Of a stretch of 58,119 bases of DNA, positions 28,803 through 37,624 are shown piece after piece; position 1 is the stretch's first letter, and each line of letters opens with the position of its first letter. Position numbers and translations under genes: made by a program. The notes below the pieces were generated by a model, which saw only the letters and a list, made by a program, of their open reading frames with translations, was not told the origin of the DNA and searched no databases. This stretch comes from a virus: IMG/VR virus record IMGVR_UViG_3300042564_002254, positions 1 through 58,119 of that record. One strand, written 5' to 3'.

Positions 28803-29699
28803 CTAAGCAATAATTTCTTTTTGCTTCAATAGGTCATAAATATTTGACATCATAAAACTAAGGCTTGGCTGGCTTTGTTCAATTTGCATCTTGATATCTT
28901 CTTCTCTTAAACCAGCCTGAAGGCCTAAAGCCAAGTTGTCCGCATTGATGCTATCTAACATAATCTTTACTGCTTCTTCTTTTGTCATATTTTTATCCTT
29001 TTCTTTATATCCAATTGTATCATAAACTCGTCTTTTTGCCAAATTGAACTGGTCTATAGAGGCATCGCTATATATCGCTTTTCTATTTTTTTCCAGGGCA
29101 GAGATAATGGTAGTCCCTGTTCCACCAAAGATATCTGCTACAGTATCACCCTCTTTAGAAAAAGCCTCTATAAGAGTATCTGATATTTCTTTTGGAAAAC
29201 CATCGTAAACAAATGCCGAATCCTGATATTTGGAGACATCGGTAAAAATCCAAGGCTGATCTATAACTAAACTATTTAGCCCAGGCACAGGATATTGAAA
29301 ATTTTTATCTTTACGTATCTGTAAAATAAGGTTTGCCATATATTGATTCTTAATTGCTAAATCCACTTTGCCGAAATGCCACATAATAATCTTATCAATA
29401 AAAAGGTTTGTATTTTTTATAATATCTGCAATACCTAAAATACCATCGTGGCAGTTTGGAATAATAAGAAGAATGTTTCCATCATTCTTGAGGGCATCTT
29501 CCATATTCTTAAGATATTTAATCATAGACTGACTAAACTCTTCTTGGTCTCTTAAATTATGTATTTGAAGGTTTGAGTCACCACCGTATTCGTTGTTATT
29601 TGTCATTTTAAAATACGGCGGGTGAATTAAAAAAAGATCTACGCTTTTTGGCGAAAGAAACACATCCCTAGCATCCTTATTATAAAACTCTACTTCCAC
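28803..29699 (-). CDS. DNA methyltransferase (beta-class N6A/N4C type)
   Basis: 298 residues. The catalytic motif is H26-P-P-Y29 (variant of D/N/SPPY) and precedes the SAM-binding motif D189-I-F-G-G-T-G-T-T, the order typical of beta-class enzymes. A ~75-residue helical tail follows (MTKEEAVKIMLDSINADNLA). No restriction endonuclease is adjacent, so it is an orphan modification enzyme, perhaps against host restriction. Its start overlaps the DHH-like gene upstream. Confidence 0.85.
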   Translation of the reverse strand: MEVEFYNKDARDVFLSPKSVDLFLIHPPYFKMTNNNEYGGDSNLQIHNLRDQEEFSQSMIKYLKNMEDALKNDGNILLIIPNCHDGILGIADIIKNTNLFIDKIIMWHFGKVDLAIKNQYMANLILQIRKDKNFQYPVPGLNSLVIDQPWIFTDVSKYQDSAFVYDGFPKEISDTLIEAFSKEGDTVADIFGGTGTTIISALEKNRKAIYSDASIDQFNLAKRRVYDTIGYKEKDKNMTKEEAVKIMLDSINADNLALGLQAGLREEDIKMQIEQSQPSLSFMMSNIYDLLKQKEIIA

Positions 29700-30460
29700 T
29701 CTATCTCCTGATCATATGTAACGCTATACTCGCCACCAAAGATTTCAGCATATGAGATTATATCTTTATTATATCTTAATACGGTGTTTAAACCTACTTT
29801 GTCTGACATATACTTACTACCCTGGACTAGTGGCTCAAAACTCATCTCCTGGCCTTCTAGGGCCTTATTAAGGGTATCTATGTATCTTTCCTTGCCGTAT
29901 CTTTTAGATACAAATGCTTGGTCTACATATTCAAATCTTGCATCTCTATCGTTATCCCGTGCAATGTCCGAATTGTCTGTTATGTACTTTACTGCAGGAT
30001 GATCCATCCGTGTAGACCAATTTCGCATGTTGTCGCTGTACTTCTCCATATTCTTTAGAGTTGAATCAGCGAAAGCCATGCGTATAAGGTCAGAGTCGGA
30101 GGTTTGAACCTCTGTTGCGAAACTTATCAAAAAAGCGGTTGCATATGGAAACTTGTCAGTATATGTCGTCACGCCGAAGTGTACATTCGGATTAAACGAC
30201 TCGACTGACATATTATCGTCGAGTAAGCGCATATGATTTCCGAGAGATACATACTCTTGTCGATTCATATCGCAGTCGACAAACAAACATTCTTCTGGAT
30301 TGATCCCGTCGGCGAGACACAAGATGTTCTTATCATATGATCCTACTATTTTCGAACCGTTAAAACGCTCTATTAATTTTGCGGTCATAAAGCCATCCAT
30401 ATCGGGGGAGATAATTAAATTCTTAGAATGCTCAAGAGTCTCAAGTATAGAATCTATCAT
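29690..30460 (-). CDS. DHH-phosphoesterase-like protein
   Basis: 256 residues. NLIISPDMDGFMTAKLIERF resembles the first motif of DHH/RecJ phosphoesterases (S-x-D-x-D-G), and ECLFVDCDMNRQEYVSLGNH could be the second metal site, but a DHH triplet is not present. The DNA of this gene is richer in CpG (TCGA, GTCGAC, CGTC) than its neighbours, hinting at a different origin. It overlaps the methyltransferase and the zinc-like gene upstream, so the three form one operon. Confidence 0.5.
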   Translation of the reverse strand: MIDSILETLEHSKNLIISPDMDGFMTAKLIERFNGSKIVGSYDKNILCLADGINPEECLFVDCDMNRQEYVSLGNHMRLLDDNMSVESFNPNVHFGVTTYTDKFPYATAFLISFATEVQTSDSDLIRMAFADSTLKNMEKYSDNMRNWSTRMDHPAVKYITDNSDIARDNDRDARFEYVDQAFVSKRYGKERYIDTLNKALEGQEMSFEPLVQGSKYMSDKVGLNTVLRYNKDIISYAEIFGGEYSVTYDQEIEWK

Positions 30461-30690
30461 GTCTGTCTTCCCTCCATCATCTTTCTAATTCTATCCGAAA
30501 GGACAGACAAGTCAAGTTCGAACTCTTTACTATATTTTTTAATTTCGTCCAAAGTTGCAAGCATATAGTATTCTTTAGTATATTCTCTATGGTTAAGATA
30601 GTTATTCATATCTTTAAAGGGTATGTGTGGACCATCGCACATCCAGGTAGTTATGCAAAAGGGGCAACCATCAAAGTTATCGTTTATCAT
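30457..30690 (-). CDS. Hypothetical protein with Cys motif
   Basis: 77 residues: CPFC and a further C (DGCPFCITTWMCDG) at the N-terminus, then a helical part. Overlaps both neighbours. The Cys cluster may bind a metal. Confidence 0.6.
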   Translation of the reverse strand: MINDNFDGCPFCITTWMCDGPHIPFKDMNNYLNHREYTKEYYMLATLDEIKKYSKEFELDLSVLSDRIRKMMEGRQT

Positions 30691-31271
30691 AAAAATTCTA
30701 CATTACCTATGTACTGAATTGGAAGTACGTCAATTATTAGATGAACTCTGTTTTCATTGCTACTATTTTCCACTGAATGATATTTTCTATTGTTTAACTC
30801 GTACAAAGTAGATGACTCCAATTGAAAAACCTCTCGTTCAACTGTAAATGTACATTCTTTATTTGTTAAAATAGGTATGTGAAACCTTCTTGACACATAC
30901 AAAAGGTCTGATCTGTCTTTGTGTGTTCTTATTCTGCTGTTTGGCAACAGATTTATAACTTCCGACCTTATTACTTTTCCTACCACAAGTTCTTCAAGTT
31001 TTTTATATATATTTTTTATTTCATCATTGGCTTCTTTTGTTTTAAAGTTGTTCGGTGAAGTTGAATTTATTTTATCTTTTAAGTTCCACTCATAATCAAG
31101 TTCTTTTAATTGATACATAAAGGTTTTTTCGTGCGATTGGAACTTTTCTTGTCTAGATGTATCTATTAACCACTCTTCAACATATTCTGTTATTTCTTTT
31201 TTTATACTATCAACAAAAACAAAACCAAAGTTGTTTATTCTCCAAGGGTTTTCTTTGCTAAACTCTGTCAT
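30687..31271 (-). CDS. Aspartyl/asparaginyl beta-hydroxylase-like 2OG oxygenase (no. 2)
   Basis: 194 residues. H117-K-D119 in RTHKDRSD, RFHIPILTNKECTFTV, distal H165 in KYHSVENSS, and R175 in NRVHLIIDV match the AspH family (PF05118), which hydroxylates Asp or Asn residues or small molecules. The core family length is present. It overlaps the sulfotransferase upstream by four bases, so hydroxylation followed by sulfation of the same target is conceivable (inference). Confidence 0.88.
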   Translation of the reverse strand: MTEFSKENPWRINNFGFVFVDSIKKEITEYVEEWLIDTSRQEKFQSHEKTFMYQLKELDYEWNLKDKINSTSPNNFKTKEANDEIKNIYKKLEELVVGKVIRSEVINLLPNSRIRTHKDRSDLLYVSRRFHIPILTNKECTFTVEREVFQLESSTLYELNNRKYHSVENSSNENRVHLIIDVLPIQYIGNVEFL

Positions 31272-31972
31272 TTCATTTTCTCCTTTAAAGTATTATATAC
31301 CTCTATATCAATTTCATTTATTTCGTATATTTTATCATAATATTTATTATAAAGTTCTAAGTCAGTCTCTACGGATTCATTTGCTTTTTTGTTGTAGCCA
31401 ATTGTGTCATTATTATTTAATCCATAAATGCTAAAAACTTTTTTGTACAGATCTGGATCTTCAAAAAATAAAACAGTTATATTATTTTTATTAATACTTT
31501 CTACAACAGAATCTTTACTTATTTTTTTTGTAATTAGATACCAGTTAGAAGAAACATGCTTTTCTATTCTATTTGTATTTTTGTTATATTCATCAATATC
31601 AATATCCGATGTTAAAAAATAGGACTGCTGGTTGGATAAAACATTTATAAAATTTTTGTTTGTTAAAAAAAACATAAAGGCTTCATCAATACTCATATAG
31701 TTATAAAAATGTTCCCAAATATACTTCATATAACTAAAAGATCTTTCTACTGGATCTCTTAATATTGTAAATGTTTTTGAGGCATAAGGTGTTGGGGTAA
31801 GACCATAATGTCCAGAAATATAGTCTTTGTTTTTAAATTCTTGTAATTCTATGTTTACTTTGTGAGTTGATAAAAAGGTTTTTTGGTTTTTTTCAGAATG
31901 AGGCAAAACGATATCTCTAATAAAGACTCCAGATGTTCTTGGAATATGGAGAAAATATATGGCTGTTTTCAT
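31268..31972 (-). CDS. Sulfotransferase family protein
   Basis: 234 residues. FLHIPRTSGVFIRDIV is the 5'-phosphosulfate-binding loop (P11-R-T-S-G15) and ILRDPVERSFSYMKYIW the 3'-phosphate-binding motif (R72 ... S80). Established: these enzymes move sulfate from PAPS to sugars or tyrosine. With the APS kinase fusion at the left edge, the phage encodes both donor synthesis and transfer. It heads the minus-strand operon at 32.0-28.6 kb. Confidence 0.85.
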   Translation of the reverse strand: MKTAIYFLHIPRTSGVFIRDIVLPHSEKNQKTFLSTHKVNIELQEFKNKDYISGHYGLTPTPYASKTFTILRDPVERSFSYMKYIWEHFYNYMSIDEAFMFFLTNKNFINVLSNQQSYFLTSDIDIDEYNKNTNRIEKHVSSNWYLITKKISKDSVVESINKNNITVLFFEDPDLYKKVFSIYGLNNNDTIGYNKKANESVETDLELYNKYYDKIYEINEIDIEVYNTLKEKMK

Positions 31973-32004
31973 TTTTTGAATATACCCCTTATAATAATAT
32001 AGTT

Positions 32005-32277
32005 ATGACAATCCAAGACTGGGCTTCCCTTATCGTAGCCATACTTACAATTGTATCATCTATAGCCTTTGGAATCAAGTGGCTTGTTAAACACTATTTA
32101 GCCGAACTTAAGCCGAATTCTGGATCATCAATGAAAGACCAAATTTCAAGACTAGAACTTCGTATCAATGAAGCAGATGTCAGTCGTAGCGCAATGAAAG
32201 AAGATCATAAAGTTATGAAAGCCAAACTAGATCATATGTACGATATATTAATTGAATATATTGCCAAATCCAAATAA
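32005..32277 (+). CDS. Membrane-anchored coiled-coil protein (DUF2746-like)
   Basis: 90 residues from MTIQDWASLIVAILTIVSSI: one membrane span (about 6-28) and a C-terminal coiled coil (ISRLELRINEADVSRSAMKE). This layout is common for actinophage DUF2746-type proteins near lysis or tail genes. TATAAT lies nine bases before the ATG. Confidence 0.6.
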   Translation: MTIQDWASLIVAILTIVSSIAFGIKWLVKHYLAELKPNSGSSMKDQISRLELRINEADVSRSAMKEDHKVMKAKLDHMYDILIEYIAKSK

Positions 32278-32547
32278 CTCTATATACTATATATAAGATA
32301 TCTTGTAAATACAAACCTTAAAGATAGTTCTTTTTTCTTATATATTTTAAGTATACACTATCCGACATCCTGACTATTAAGACTTATTATGACAAAACGG
32401 ACATTACCTATTATAACAATTTTATAACTTTAAATATCACTGTCCGAATTGTACTGATATGATATACTTTAATCTGACTAGTACTCTGGTTTGTCTCTCA
32501 TACCCACCAGCCTGAGTACTAGTCTTTTTTTATGGTATAATCACATT
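32278..32547 (+). promoter_or_regulatory. Fibre-operon control region with strong terminator hairpin
   Basis: ATGACA-N17-TATAAC (about 32388-32416) and a TATACT box (about 32463-32468) stand upstream of a perfect 11-bp hairpin GACTAGTACTC (32476-32486) / GAGTACTAGTC (32514-32524) followed by seven T. TATAAT then lies six bases before the next ATG. Transcripts from the upstream promoters would stop at the hairpin unless antiterminated. Confidence 0.65.
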
Positions 32548-32928
32548 ATGAATCTTTGTTCACCTGAGATATTTGGAGCAGATCCTGCTCGAATCAAATG
32601 GAATATAGTTAGAGGAGATACCTCTCCGCTTCGTATTGAATTTTTAGAAGATGATGAAGTAACATATTTTGATACCTCTGATTGGACCTTTGAGGCTACT
32701 ACTTATGATCCTCAGTCTGACACTCTTGATTCCCTGGAAGTTACGGCAGGAGAGGGATATGTAGATATTATGGCTCCAGCCTGTATTACTAAATACTGGG
32801 GTACTGGATTTAAGTCAGTTGTAACAGAATTAACATTTGACCTTCAAGTAACTATTGATGGAGAAACAATTTGGACACCTTTGATTGGAACCATCTCTGT
32901 AATTGGAGATATTACAGGTAGCCTATAA
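32548..32928 (+). CDS. BppU-N-like baseplate/fibre adaptor, paralogue 1
   Basis: 126 residues from MNLCSPEIFGADPARIKWNI. The pattern I-x-RGDT-x6-L ... W-F-E-A ... and a final IGTISVIGDITGSL is shared with the proteins at 35231 and 43394 and resembles the N-terminal domain of lactococcal BppU adaptor proteins. It probably links receptor-binding fibres to the tail tip. Confidence 0.65.
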   Translation: MNLCSPEIFGADPARIKWNIVRGDTSPLRIEFLEDDEVTYFDTSDWTFEATTYDPQSDTLDSLEVTAGEGYVDIMAPACITKYWGTGFKSVVTELTFDLQVTIDGETIWTPLIGTISVIGDITGSL

Positions 32929-33014
32929 TGGCGGTAGTTAAAGTTACAACTCCAAGACCTGAGTTGCCACCAGTAATTAGAATCAAGAATAAAATATTCA
33001 AAATAAATAAGTGA
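32928..33014 (+). CDS. Basic micropeptide
   Basis: 28 residues MAVVKVTTPRPELPPVIRIK plus a basic end. TAATG coupling to the preceding gene. Proline-rich core. May be a small tail component or not functional. Confidence 0.4.
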   Translation: MAVVKVTTPRPELPPVIRIKNKIFKINK

Positions 33015-33026
33015 TATAATTTAGGC

Positions 33027-33308
33027 ATGACTTTACACGCCCACACAACACTTAGCAATACAACTGCTACTCGTTTATCTCCAAACGGAGTACACTCTGG
33101 AATGGATATTACAATTCAAAACATACACGAATCTGCTTACGTATACGTCGGCGGAGAAGATGTCTCTGCCTCTGTTTATGGATATCGCATTGCTCCAGGC
33201 GCAGCATTTTCTATTGAACTACCTGGACAAGATGCGCTTTATGCAATTTCAAATGTTAACAGTTCAAAGGTTGCAATTCTACAGACTGGTTTAGAGACAG
33301 GTAACTAA
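33027..33308 (+). CDS. Small virion-type beta protein
   Basis: 93 residues, beta-rich, resembling small phage structural proteins (SPNGVHSGMDITIQNIHESA, then YVYVGGEDVS). TATAAT six bases upstream; its stop overlaps the collagen-like fibre start. Function inferred from context. Confidence 0.55.
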   Translation: MTLHAHTTLSNTTATRLSPNGVHSGMDITIQNIHESAYVYVGGEDVSASVYGYRIAPGAAFSIELPGQDALYAISNVNSSKVAILQTGLETGN

Positions 33309-34471
33309 TGGCACGGTTTTCTACAACAGGTGGTAGCGGAGAAGGTACACCAGGTGCCCCAGGAGCAGATGGCGCAGACGGCGCAGATGGAGCGGATGCT
33401 CTTTGGAATTTTACTGGTGAATGGGTAAACGGAATTGACTATGCTGCTGGATCTGTAGTTGAATTTCAAGGATCTACCTACTATCATCCTACTGGCCAAT
33501 TTTCATCATACGCTCCACCAACAAATGGGTGGCTTTTAGTATCTGCTAAAGGTGCAGACGGATCAGATGGTGCCGATGGTTCTGACGGTACGAATGGAAC
33601 AGATTTTGGAATTTATTATTTAGGAAACTATAATGCATCAAGTGGATATGTAACAGACATTGCAGTAGTAAGAGGATCAGATGGACAACTATATCTTGCT
33701 AAAGCAAGCGGACAACTTGAGGATCCAGTTGGTAACTCTATAGAATGGGAAGTTTGGATTCCAAAGGGTGCAGATGGCTCAGCAGCAGACACTGGACAAA
33801 TTACATTTAACGGTGTATATATTATGGGTGCTGGTACAGGATCTGGTGACGGTGCTGGTAATGGAACTATTAAATTACTGCCAGATGTGGCTTTAGTACA
33901 AAATCAATATCATGAAGATCAGTATTTAATAATTGATCCAACATCACCAAACCATATTCATATTCGTGCAGGAGGAGTTCAAGATGCTTCTACTGCAGAT
34001 CTGTTTATTGGAGCAGAAAGAACTGGAGTACAGGTAAGTGATGGCTCTGGTAATGTAATTATTAGATCAAAAAATCCAGATCGAGTAGACATTTACGCAA
34101 ACTCTAATCAGGCAAGCAACACGGAATTCATGGTTGCAACAGGTGCAAATATTCTTGTTGGTGACACTGTTCATTTGTACACAGGAGGAGATAATTTTGT
34201 AGTAACGGCAGTTACACAAGAATATCCTTACGCAGGTTTAATGACAGTTGTTGCTGACGGTCTATCTTTTGTAACTGGAGAATCTTATACATTCTCTAGA
34301 AATATGGGTGAGGATAGATGGATGTTCCAACCTAATGGAGTTACATTCCCTGACAATACCGTTCAGACTACTGCTTTTGTAGGGGGAGCAACAGGAACAT
34401 TTGAAACTCCAGATAGTAAATTAGTTACAGTTACTAATGGAATCATTACATCTATAGACCCACTGACTTAA
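33308..34471 (+). CDS. Collagen-like tail fibre protein
   Basis: 387 residues. GXY triplets lie at about residues 11-35 (GTPGAPGADGADGADGADA) and 80-98 (GADGSDGADGSDGTNGTD), with Pro in the Y position (X-Pro-Gly) early on. Between them is a chitin/carbohydrate-binding-like module (WVNGIDYAAGSVVEFQGSTY). The C-terminal half is beta-rich with a phage-fibre-type segment (GVTFPDNTVQTTAF). A trimeric fibre that touches the host surface is the likely role. X-Pro-Gly sites are the standard substrate of prolyl-4-hydroxylases. Confidence 0.85.
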   Translation: MARFSTTGGSGEGTPGAPGADGADGADGADALWNFTGEWVNGIDYAAGSVVEFQGSTYYHPTGQFSSYAPPTNGWLLVSAKGADGSDGADGSDGTNGTDFGIYYLGNYNASSGYVTDIAVVRGSDGQLYLAKASGQLEDPVGNSIEWEVWIPKGADGSAADTGQITFNGVYIMGAGTGSGDGAGNGTIKLLPDVALVQNQYHEDQYLIIDPTSPNHIHIRAGGVQDASTADLFIGAERTGVQVSDGSGNVIIRSKNPDRVDIYANSNQASNTEFMVATGANILVGDTVHLYTGGDNFVVTAVTQEYPYAGLMTVVADGLSFVTGESYTFSRNMGEDRWMFQPNGVTFPDNTVQTTAFVGGATGTFETPDSKLVTVTNGIITSIDPLT

Positions 34472-34491
34472 TACCGTGAGATAATAGCGAT

Positions 34492-35223
34492 ATGGCTGCT
34501 TCTAAATCTATGGACTTTCCAGGTGCAAAAAAATCTTCCTATGCTGCACAAGTAGAGCAAAGTCAAGCATCCCCATACCAAGAAAATACATTATCATTTC
34601 TTCCAGTTCCTGGACCAACGGGACCACAAGGACCAGCAGGCAAAAACGGTATAGATGGAAAAGAAGGACCTCAAGGACCAGAAGGAAAACCAGGTCCCAA
34701 AGGATCTGCAGGACCAAATGGAAAAGATGGGATAAGTTCTTTATCGTCTTCAGGTCAGCAAGCGGGATGGGCTTCATATACAAACGATATTACAAAACCA
34801 ACCAAACTTGGTATATCTCAAGGAGATGATGGATGGGTCACTCTTTTATTAGATACAAAAGATAAAATCCAGAATGAAACATATCTACCTAAAGGCTGTA
34901 CCAGTCTTTGGAATAGCCATCAAAGAGCCCTAAACTTCCACGGGATAAAGCAAGGCTCCCAAGTATTCATAACATACAACTTTGAGTTAACTACCTATAC
35001 CTCTAATACTGAGGTTTGGCTAAGAACCTACTTTGCAAGCAAAGATAAAGAGTTTGTGCAGTTAGTAGGATCTTTTAAATATCAGAATGTTTACAATCTT
35101 TCTATAACCCAGCAGATTTTTATAGAAGATCAGGCTATGTGGGGTAATGGGGCTGTACCACAGATTAGAACAGACTTTGACGCTTCCGTAATTTTCAATT
35201 CTGTATATGTCAGCGTGGTATAA
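34492..35223 (+). CDS. Collagen-like adhesin
   Basis: 243 residues with about 13 consecutive GXY triplets (residues ~40-80; GPTGPQGPAGKNGIDGKE, then GPQGPEGKPGPKG) followed by a ~160-residue beta-rich globular head. GATAAT is six bases before the ATG and its stop codon overlaps the -10 box of the next gene. Likely trimeric fibre. Confidence 0.85.
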   Translation: MAASKSMDFPGAKKSSYAAQVEQSQASPYQENTLSFLPVPGPTGPQGPAGKNGIDGKEGPQGPEGKPGPKGSAGPNGKDGISSLSSSGQQAGWASYTNDITKPTKLGISQGDDGWVTLLLDTKDKIQNETYLPKGCTSLWNSHQRALNFHGIKQGSQVFITYNFELTTYTSNTEVWLRTYFASKDKEFVQLVGSFKYQNVYNLSITQQIFIEDQAMWGNGAVPQIRTDFDASVIFNSVYVSVV

Positions 35224-35230
35224 TAAAACT

Positions 35231-35605
35231 ATGGCATTTCCAGGAGAACTAAATATAAATTATTATAAGGGTGATACCCACGAGTTTAAGGTATACCCTC
35301 AAAAGACTGATGGATCTATTTTTCAATTAGATGACTATAGTAATGCAAGGTTTAAAATTGCAGAAGTAAGAGGAGCAGCAGGACTTGCAGATCAAATTAC
35401 TGGAAGTGCAATAATCTCAACAGATGGAACATATATTACTTGCGCTATCACTCCAGCAAATGGAGCACTTATGGACCCAGACATAACATATGTTTATGAT
35501 ATTCAAATTTATGCTGCAGGAGCAGGAACTTATGATAAAGTCTTTACACTTTTAACTGGCTCTATATCTGTAACAGATGACGTAACCCAGGGTACTGGAA
35601 GTTAA
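35231..35605 (+). CDS. BppU-N-like adaptor, paralogue 2
   Basis: 124 residues from MAFPGELNINYYKGDTHEFK; shares the KGDT opening and the LLTGSISVTDDVTQG close with the 32.5 and 43.4 kb proteins. TATAAT, overlapping the stop of the preceding gene, lies six bases before the ATG at 35231. Confidence 0.65.
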   Translation: MAFPGELNINYYKGDTHEFKVYPQKTDGSIFQLDDYSNARFKIAEVRGAAGLADQITGSAIISTDGTYITCAITPANGALMDPDITYVYDIQIYAAGAGTYDKVFTLLTGSISVTDDVTQGTGS

Positions 35606-36192
35606 TGACAAACATATTTGTATCTTCTGATGACGTTAAAGTAATTGGTGGTACAGCCAATGTTAATGTAGAAGTTGATTTTGGACCACAAGGAGATAGA
35701 GGTGGAATTTTTCTTGTAGGAAACGGACATCCAAATACAGTATCACATTCTGTTACATTGCAACTACTTGACCTTTATATAAATGTTCAGGCAACAGATG
35801 ATGATTATATGGGTCTTTATCAATACGTAAATGTTTCTGGTGTTAACACTTGGGTTTTAACTGGACCATTAATAAAAGATAAATTTAGCGTTATAAGAAA
35901 TGTTGCTTTTACAGATGGCCAGACCACAAGCGAGGTAGATTTTAGAGTATCTAATATTGCACCACAAAGTCTTGTTGGTGGTCTAACAGCAGAAGACTTT
36001 AATGTTCAGTGTACATTTTCTGACCCAGGAAATCCTATTGCACACTCTATTACAATCAAGCCTTTAGAATTTGAATCAGGAACTGGAGATTTAATGCTTC
36101 CAGTTGATATAAATGCCGTTGAATTTTCAGGAGGAAGTTGGGTTAATCTAAATAGAACAGTTTCTATTCATTTCCTAATTACGGTGGTATAA
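35605..36192 (+). CDS. Fibre/tail structural protein
   Basis: 195 residues, beta-rich, with one collagen-like GPQGDRG segment near residue 28. Overlaps the preceding stop (TAATG). Probably a fibre shaft or base component. Confidence 0.6.
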   Translation: MTNIFVSSDDVKVIGGTANVNVEVDFGPQGDRGGIFLVGNGHPNTVSHSVTLQLLDLYINVQATDDDYMGLYQYVNVSGVNTWVLTGPLIKDKFSVIRNVAFTDGQTTSEVDFRVSNIAPQSLVGGLTAEDFNVQCTFSDPGNPIAHSITIKPLEFESGTGDLMLPVDINAVEFSGGSWVNLNRTVSIHFLITVV

Positions 36193-36211
36193 TCTAAGAT
36201 GGTGATATGTA

Positions 36212-37624
36212 ATGGCTGCTGAATATATTGATAATACGGAAATTGGTTCTGGTATATACCCAACCAAGATACCTGGCTATGAAGATGCAGCCGACATTCA
36301 AGCGGCCTTAAGGCTTTACCACTATGGATCAACAACAATTCCTACAGAAAACACTCTCGGAACAGCAAGTGGAATTAACACAAAATCAATAGCAGGACAT
36401 TTTAAAGCCATAGATAACACCATTCAAACACTTGCAACAACCGCCTATGTTACAAACGCAATTGCTGGAGTTACAGACGAGTATGCTCAACTTGCTGGAA
36501 CAGGAATTGATTGGAATGCAGGGGCAAACAGGTTCGACCTTGACTATTTGTCAACAGTTATTGAAAAAACATCTAATTTTACTTTAGAAGCATCTAATGT
36601 TGGAAATACAATTCTTTTATCTACTTCTTCAACAATTGCCCTTACAGTCCCAGCAAATTCTGCCATTGCTTTGCCAATTGGTTATAAGGTTGATTTAATT
36701 GAAGTCGGTTCAGGAAGAACGACATTTACTCCAGGATCTGGCGTAACAATAAATAGCAAAAATGCACAAATGTATATTGACTCACAATATGGCAAAGCAA
36801 CACTTTTAAAGATTGCAGAAAATTCTTGGATTGCGTATGGAGATATATATGAAGGTGCTTCTACACCAACACCAACTCCCACTCCAGTAGCACCTACTCC
36901 AGTAGCACCTACTCCTGTAGCGCCTGTCCCTGTAGCACCTACGCCAGTAGCACCTACGCCAGTAGCGCCTACGCCTGTAGCGCCTGTCCCTGTAGCACCT
37001 ACACCTGTAGCACCTACACCTGTAGCACCTACACCTGTAGCACCTACACCTGTAGCACCTACACCTGTAGCACCTGCTCCTGTAGCACCTGCTTTTGCAA
37101 TAACAAGTACTTCCTCAACAACAAGTTCTGTAACATACTCTTGGGCTAACGCCCCAGCAGGAACTGTAAATTATAGTATTTTCTATGTTTATGATGATGA
37201 TACTCAATCTTCTGTAACTACTACATCATCATCATCTGCTACATTTAGTGGTCTTTCTTCAAGCACAACTTATGGAGTTTATGTTTCAGCAAGAAACTCA
37301 GATGGCACAACCTTGGCAAGCGCTTCTGCATCTATTACAACTCTTTCACCAACACCTACACCTGTAGCGCCTACTCCTGTAGCACCTACTCCTGTAGCGC
37401 CTGTCCCTGTAGCACCTACTCCAGTAGCACCTACTCCAGTAGCACCTACTCCAGTAGCACCTACTCCAGTAGCACCTACTCCAGTAGCGCCTGTCCCTGT
37501 AGCACCTACTCCAGTAGCACCTACACCTGTAGCACCTACTCCTACAGCAAATTGTGGACCATACCCATCAGGATATGCTCCAGGAGAGTGCATATGTGTA
37601 GGATCAATGTGGACTTGTTTTTAG
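36212..37624 (+). CDS. Fibre protein with TPVAP repeats and an FN3-type domain
   Basis: 470 residues. An N-terminal fibre domain (~215 residues, with a segment VDLIEVGSGRTTFTPGSGV shared with the 46.5 kb fibre) leads into 14 TPVAP/VPVAP pentads, then a fibronectin-III-like domain (FAITSTSSTTSSVTYSWANA ... ARNSDGTTLASASASIT), then 12 more pentads and a Cys-containing tip (CGPYPSGYAPGECICVGSMW). The pentads have AP, TP and VP dipeptides, the kind of sites hydroxylated and O-glycosylated in plant arabinogalactan proteins. A GGTGAT ribosome-binding site precedes the ATG. Confidence 0.8.
   Translation: MAAEYIDNTEIGSGIYPTKIPGYEDAADIQAALRLYHYGSTTIPTENTLGTASGINTKSIAGHFKAIDNTIQTLATTAYVTNAIAGVTDEYAQLAGTGIDWNAGANRFDLDYLSTVIEKTSNFTLEASNVGNTILLSTSSTIALTVPANSAIALPIGYKVDLIEVGSGRTTFTPGSGVTINSKNAQMYIDSQYGKATLLKIAENSWIAYGDIYEGASTPTPTPTPVAPTPVAPTPVAPVPVAPTPVAPTPVAPTPVAPVPVAPTPVAPTPVAPTPVAPTPVAPTPVAPAPVAPAFAITSTSSTTSSVTYSWANAPAGTVNYSIFYVYDDDTQSSVTTTSSSSATFSGLSSSTTYGVYVSARNSDGTTLASASASITTLSPTPTPVAPTPVAPTPVAPVPVAPTPVAPTPVAPTPVAPTPVAPTPVAPVPVAPTPVAPTPVAPTPTANCGPYPSGYAPGECICVGSMWTCF
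36863..37090 (+). repeat. 15-bp tandem repeat, block 1 (TPVAP pentads)
   Basis: About 14 in-frame copies of a 15-bp unit such as CCTACTCCAGTAGCA, with synonymous drift (ACT/ACA/ACG) and GTC for the VPVAP variant. The drift suggests expansion followed by point mutation, and slippage could change fibre length. Confidence 0.9.
37349..37551 (+). repeat. 15-bp tandem repeat, block 2 (TPVAP pentads)
   Basis: About 12 copies of the same unit, flanking the FN3-like domain on its other side. The second block is more homogeneous than the first, so it may be younger. Confidence 0.9.

Noticed and set aside
36863-37551. CRISPR-like direct repeats
   Set aside because: Units are 15 bp, in frame, contiguous and coding; no spacers.
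37279-37593. Antisense frame encoding Gly-Ala-Thr repeats
   Set aside because: A mirror of the TPVAP repeat on the other strand, with no promoter or ribosome-binding site.
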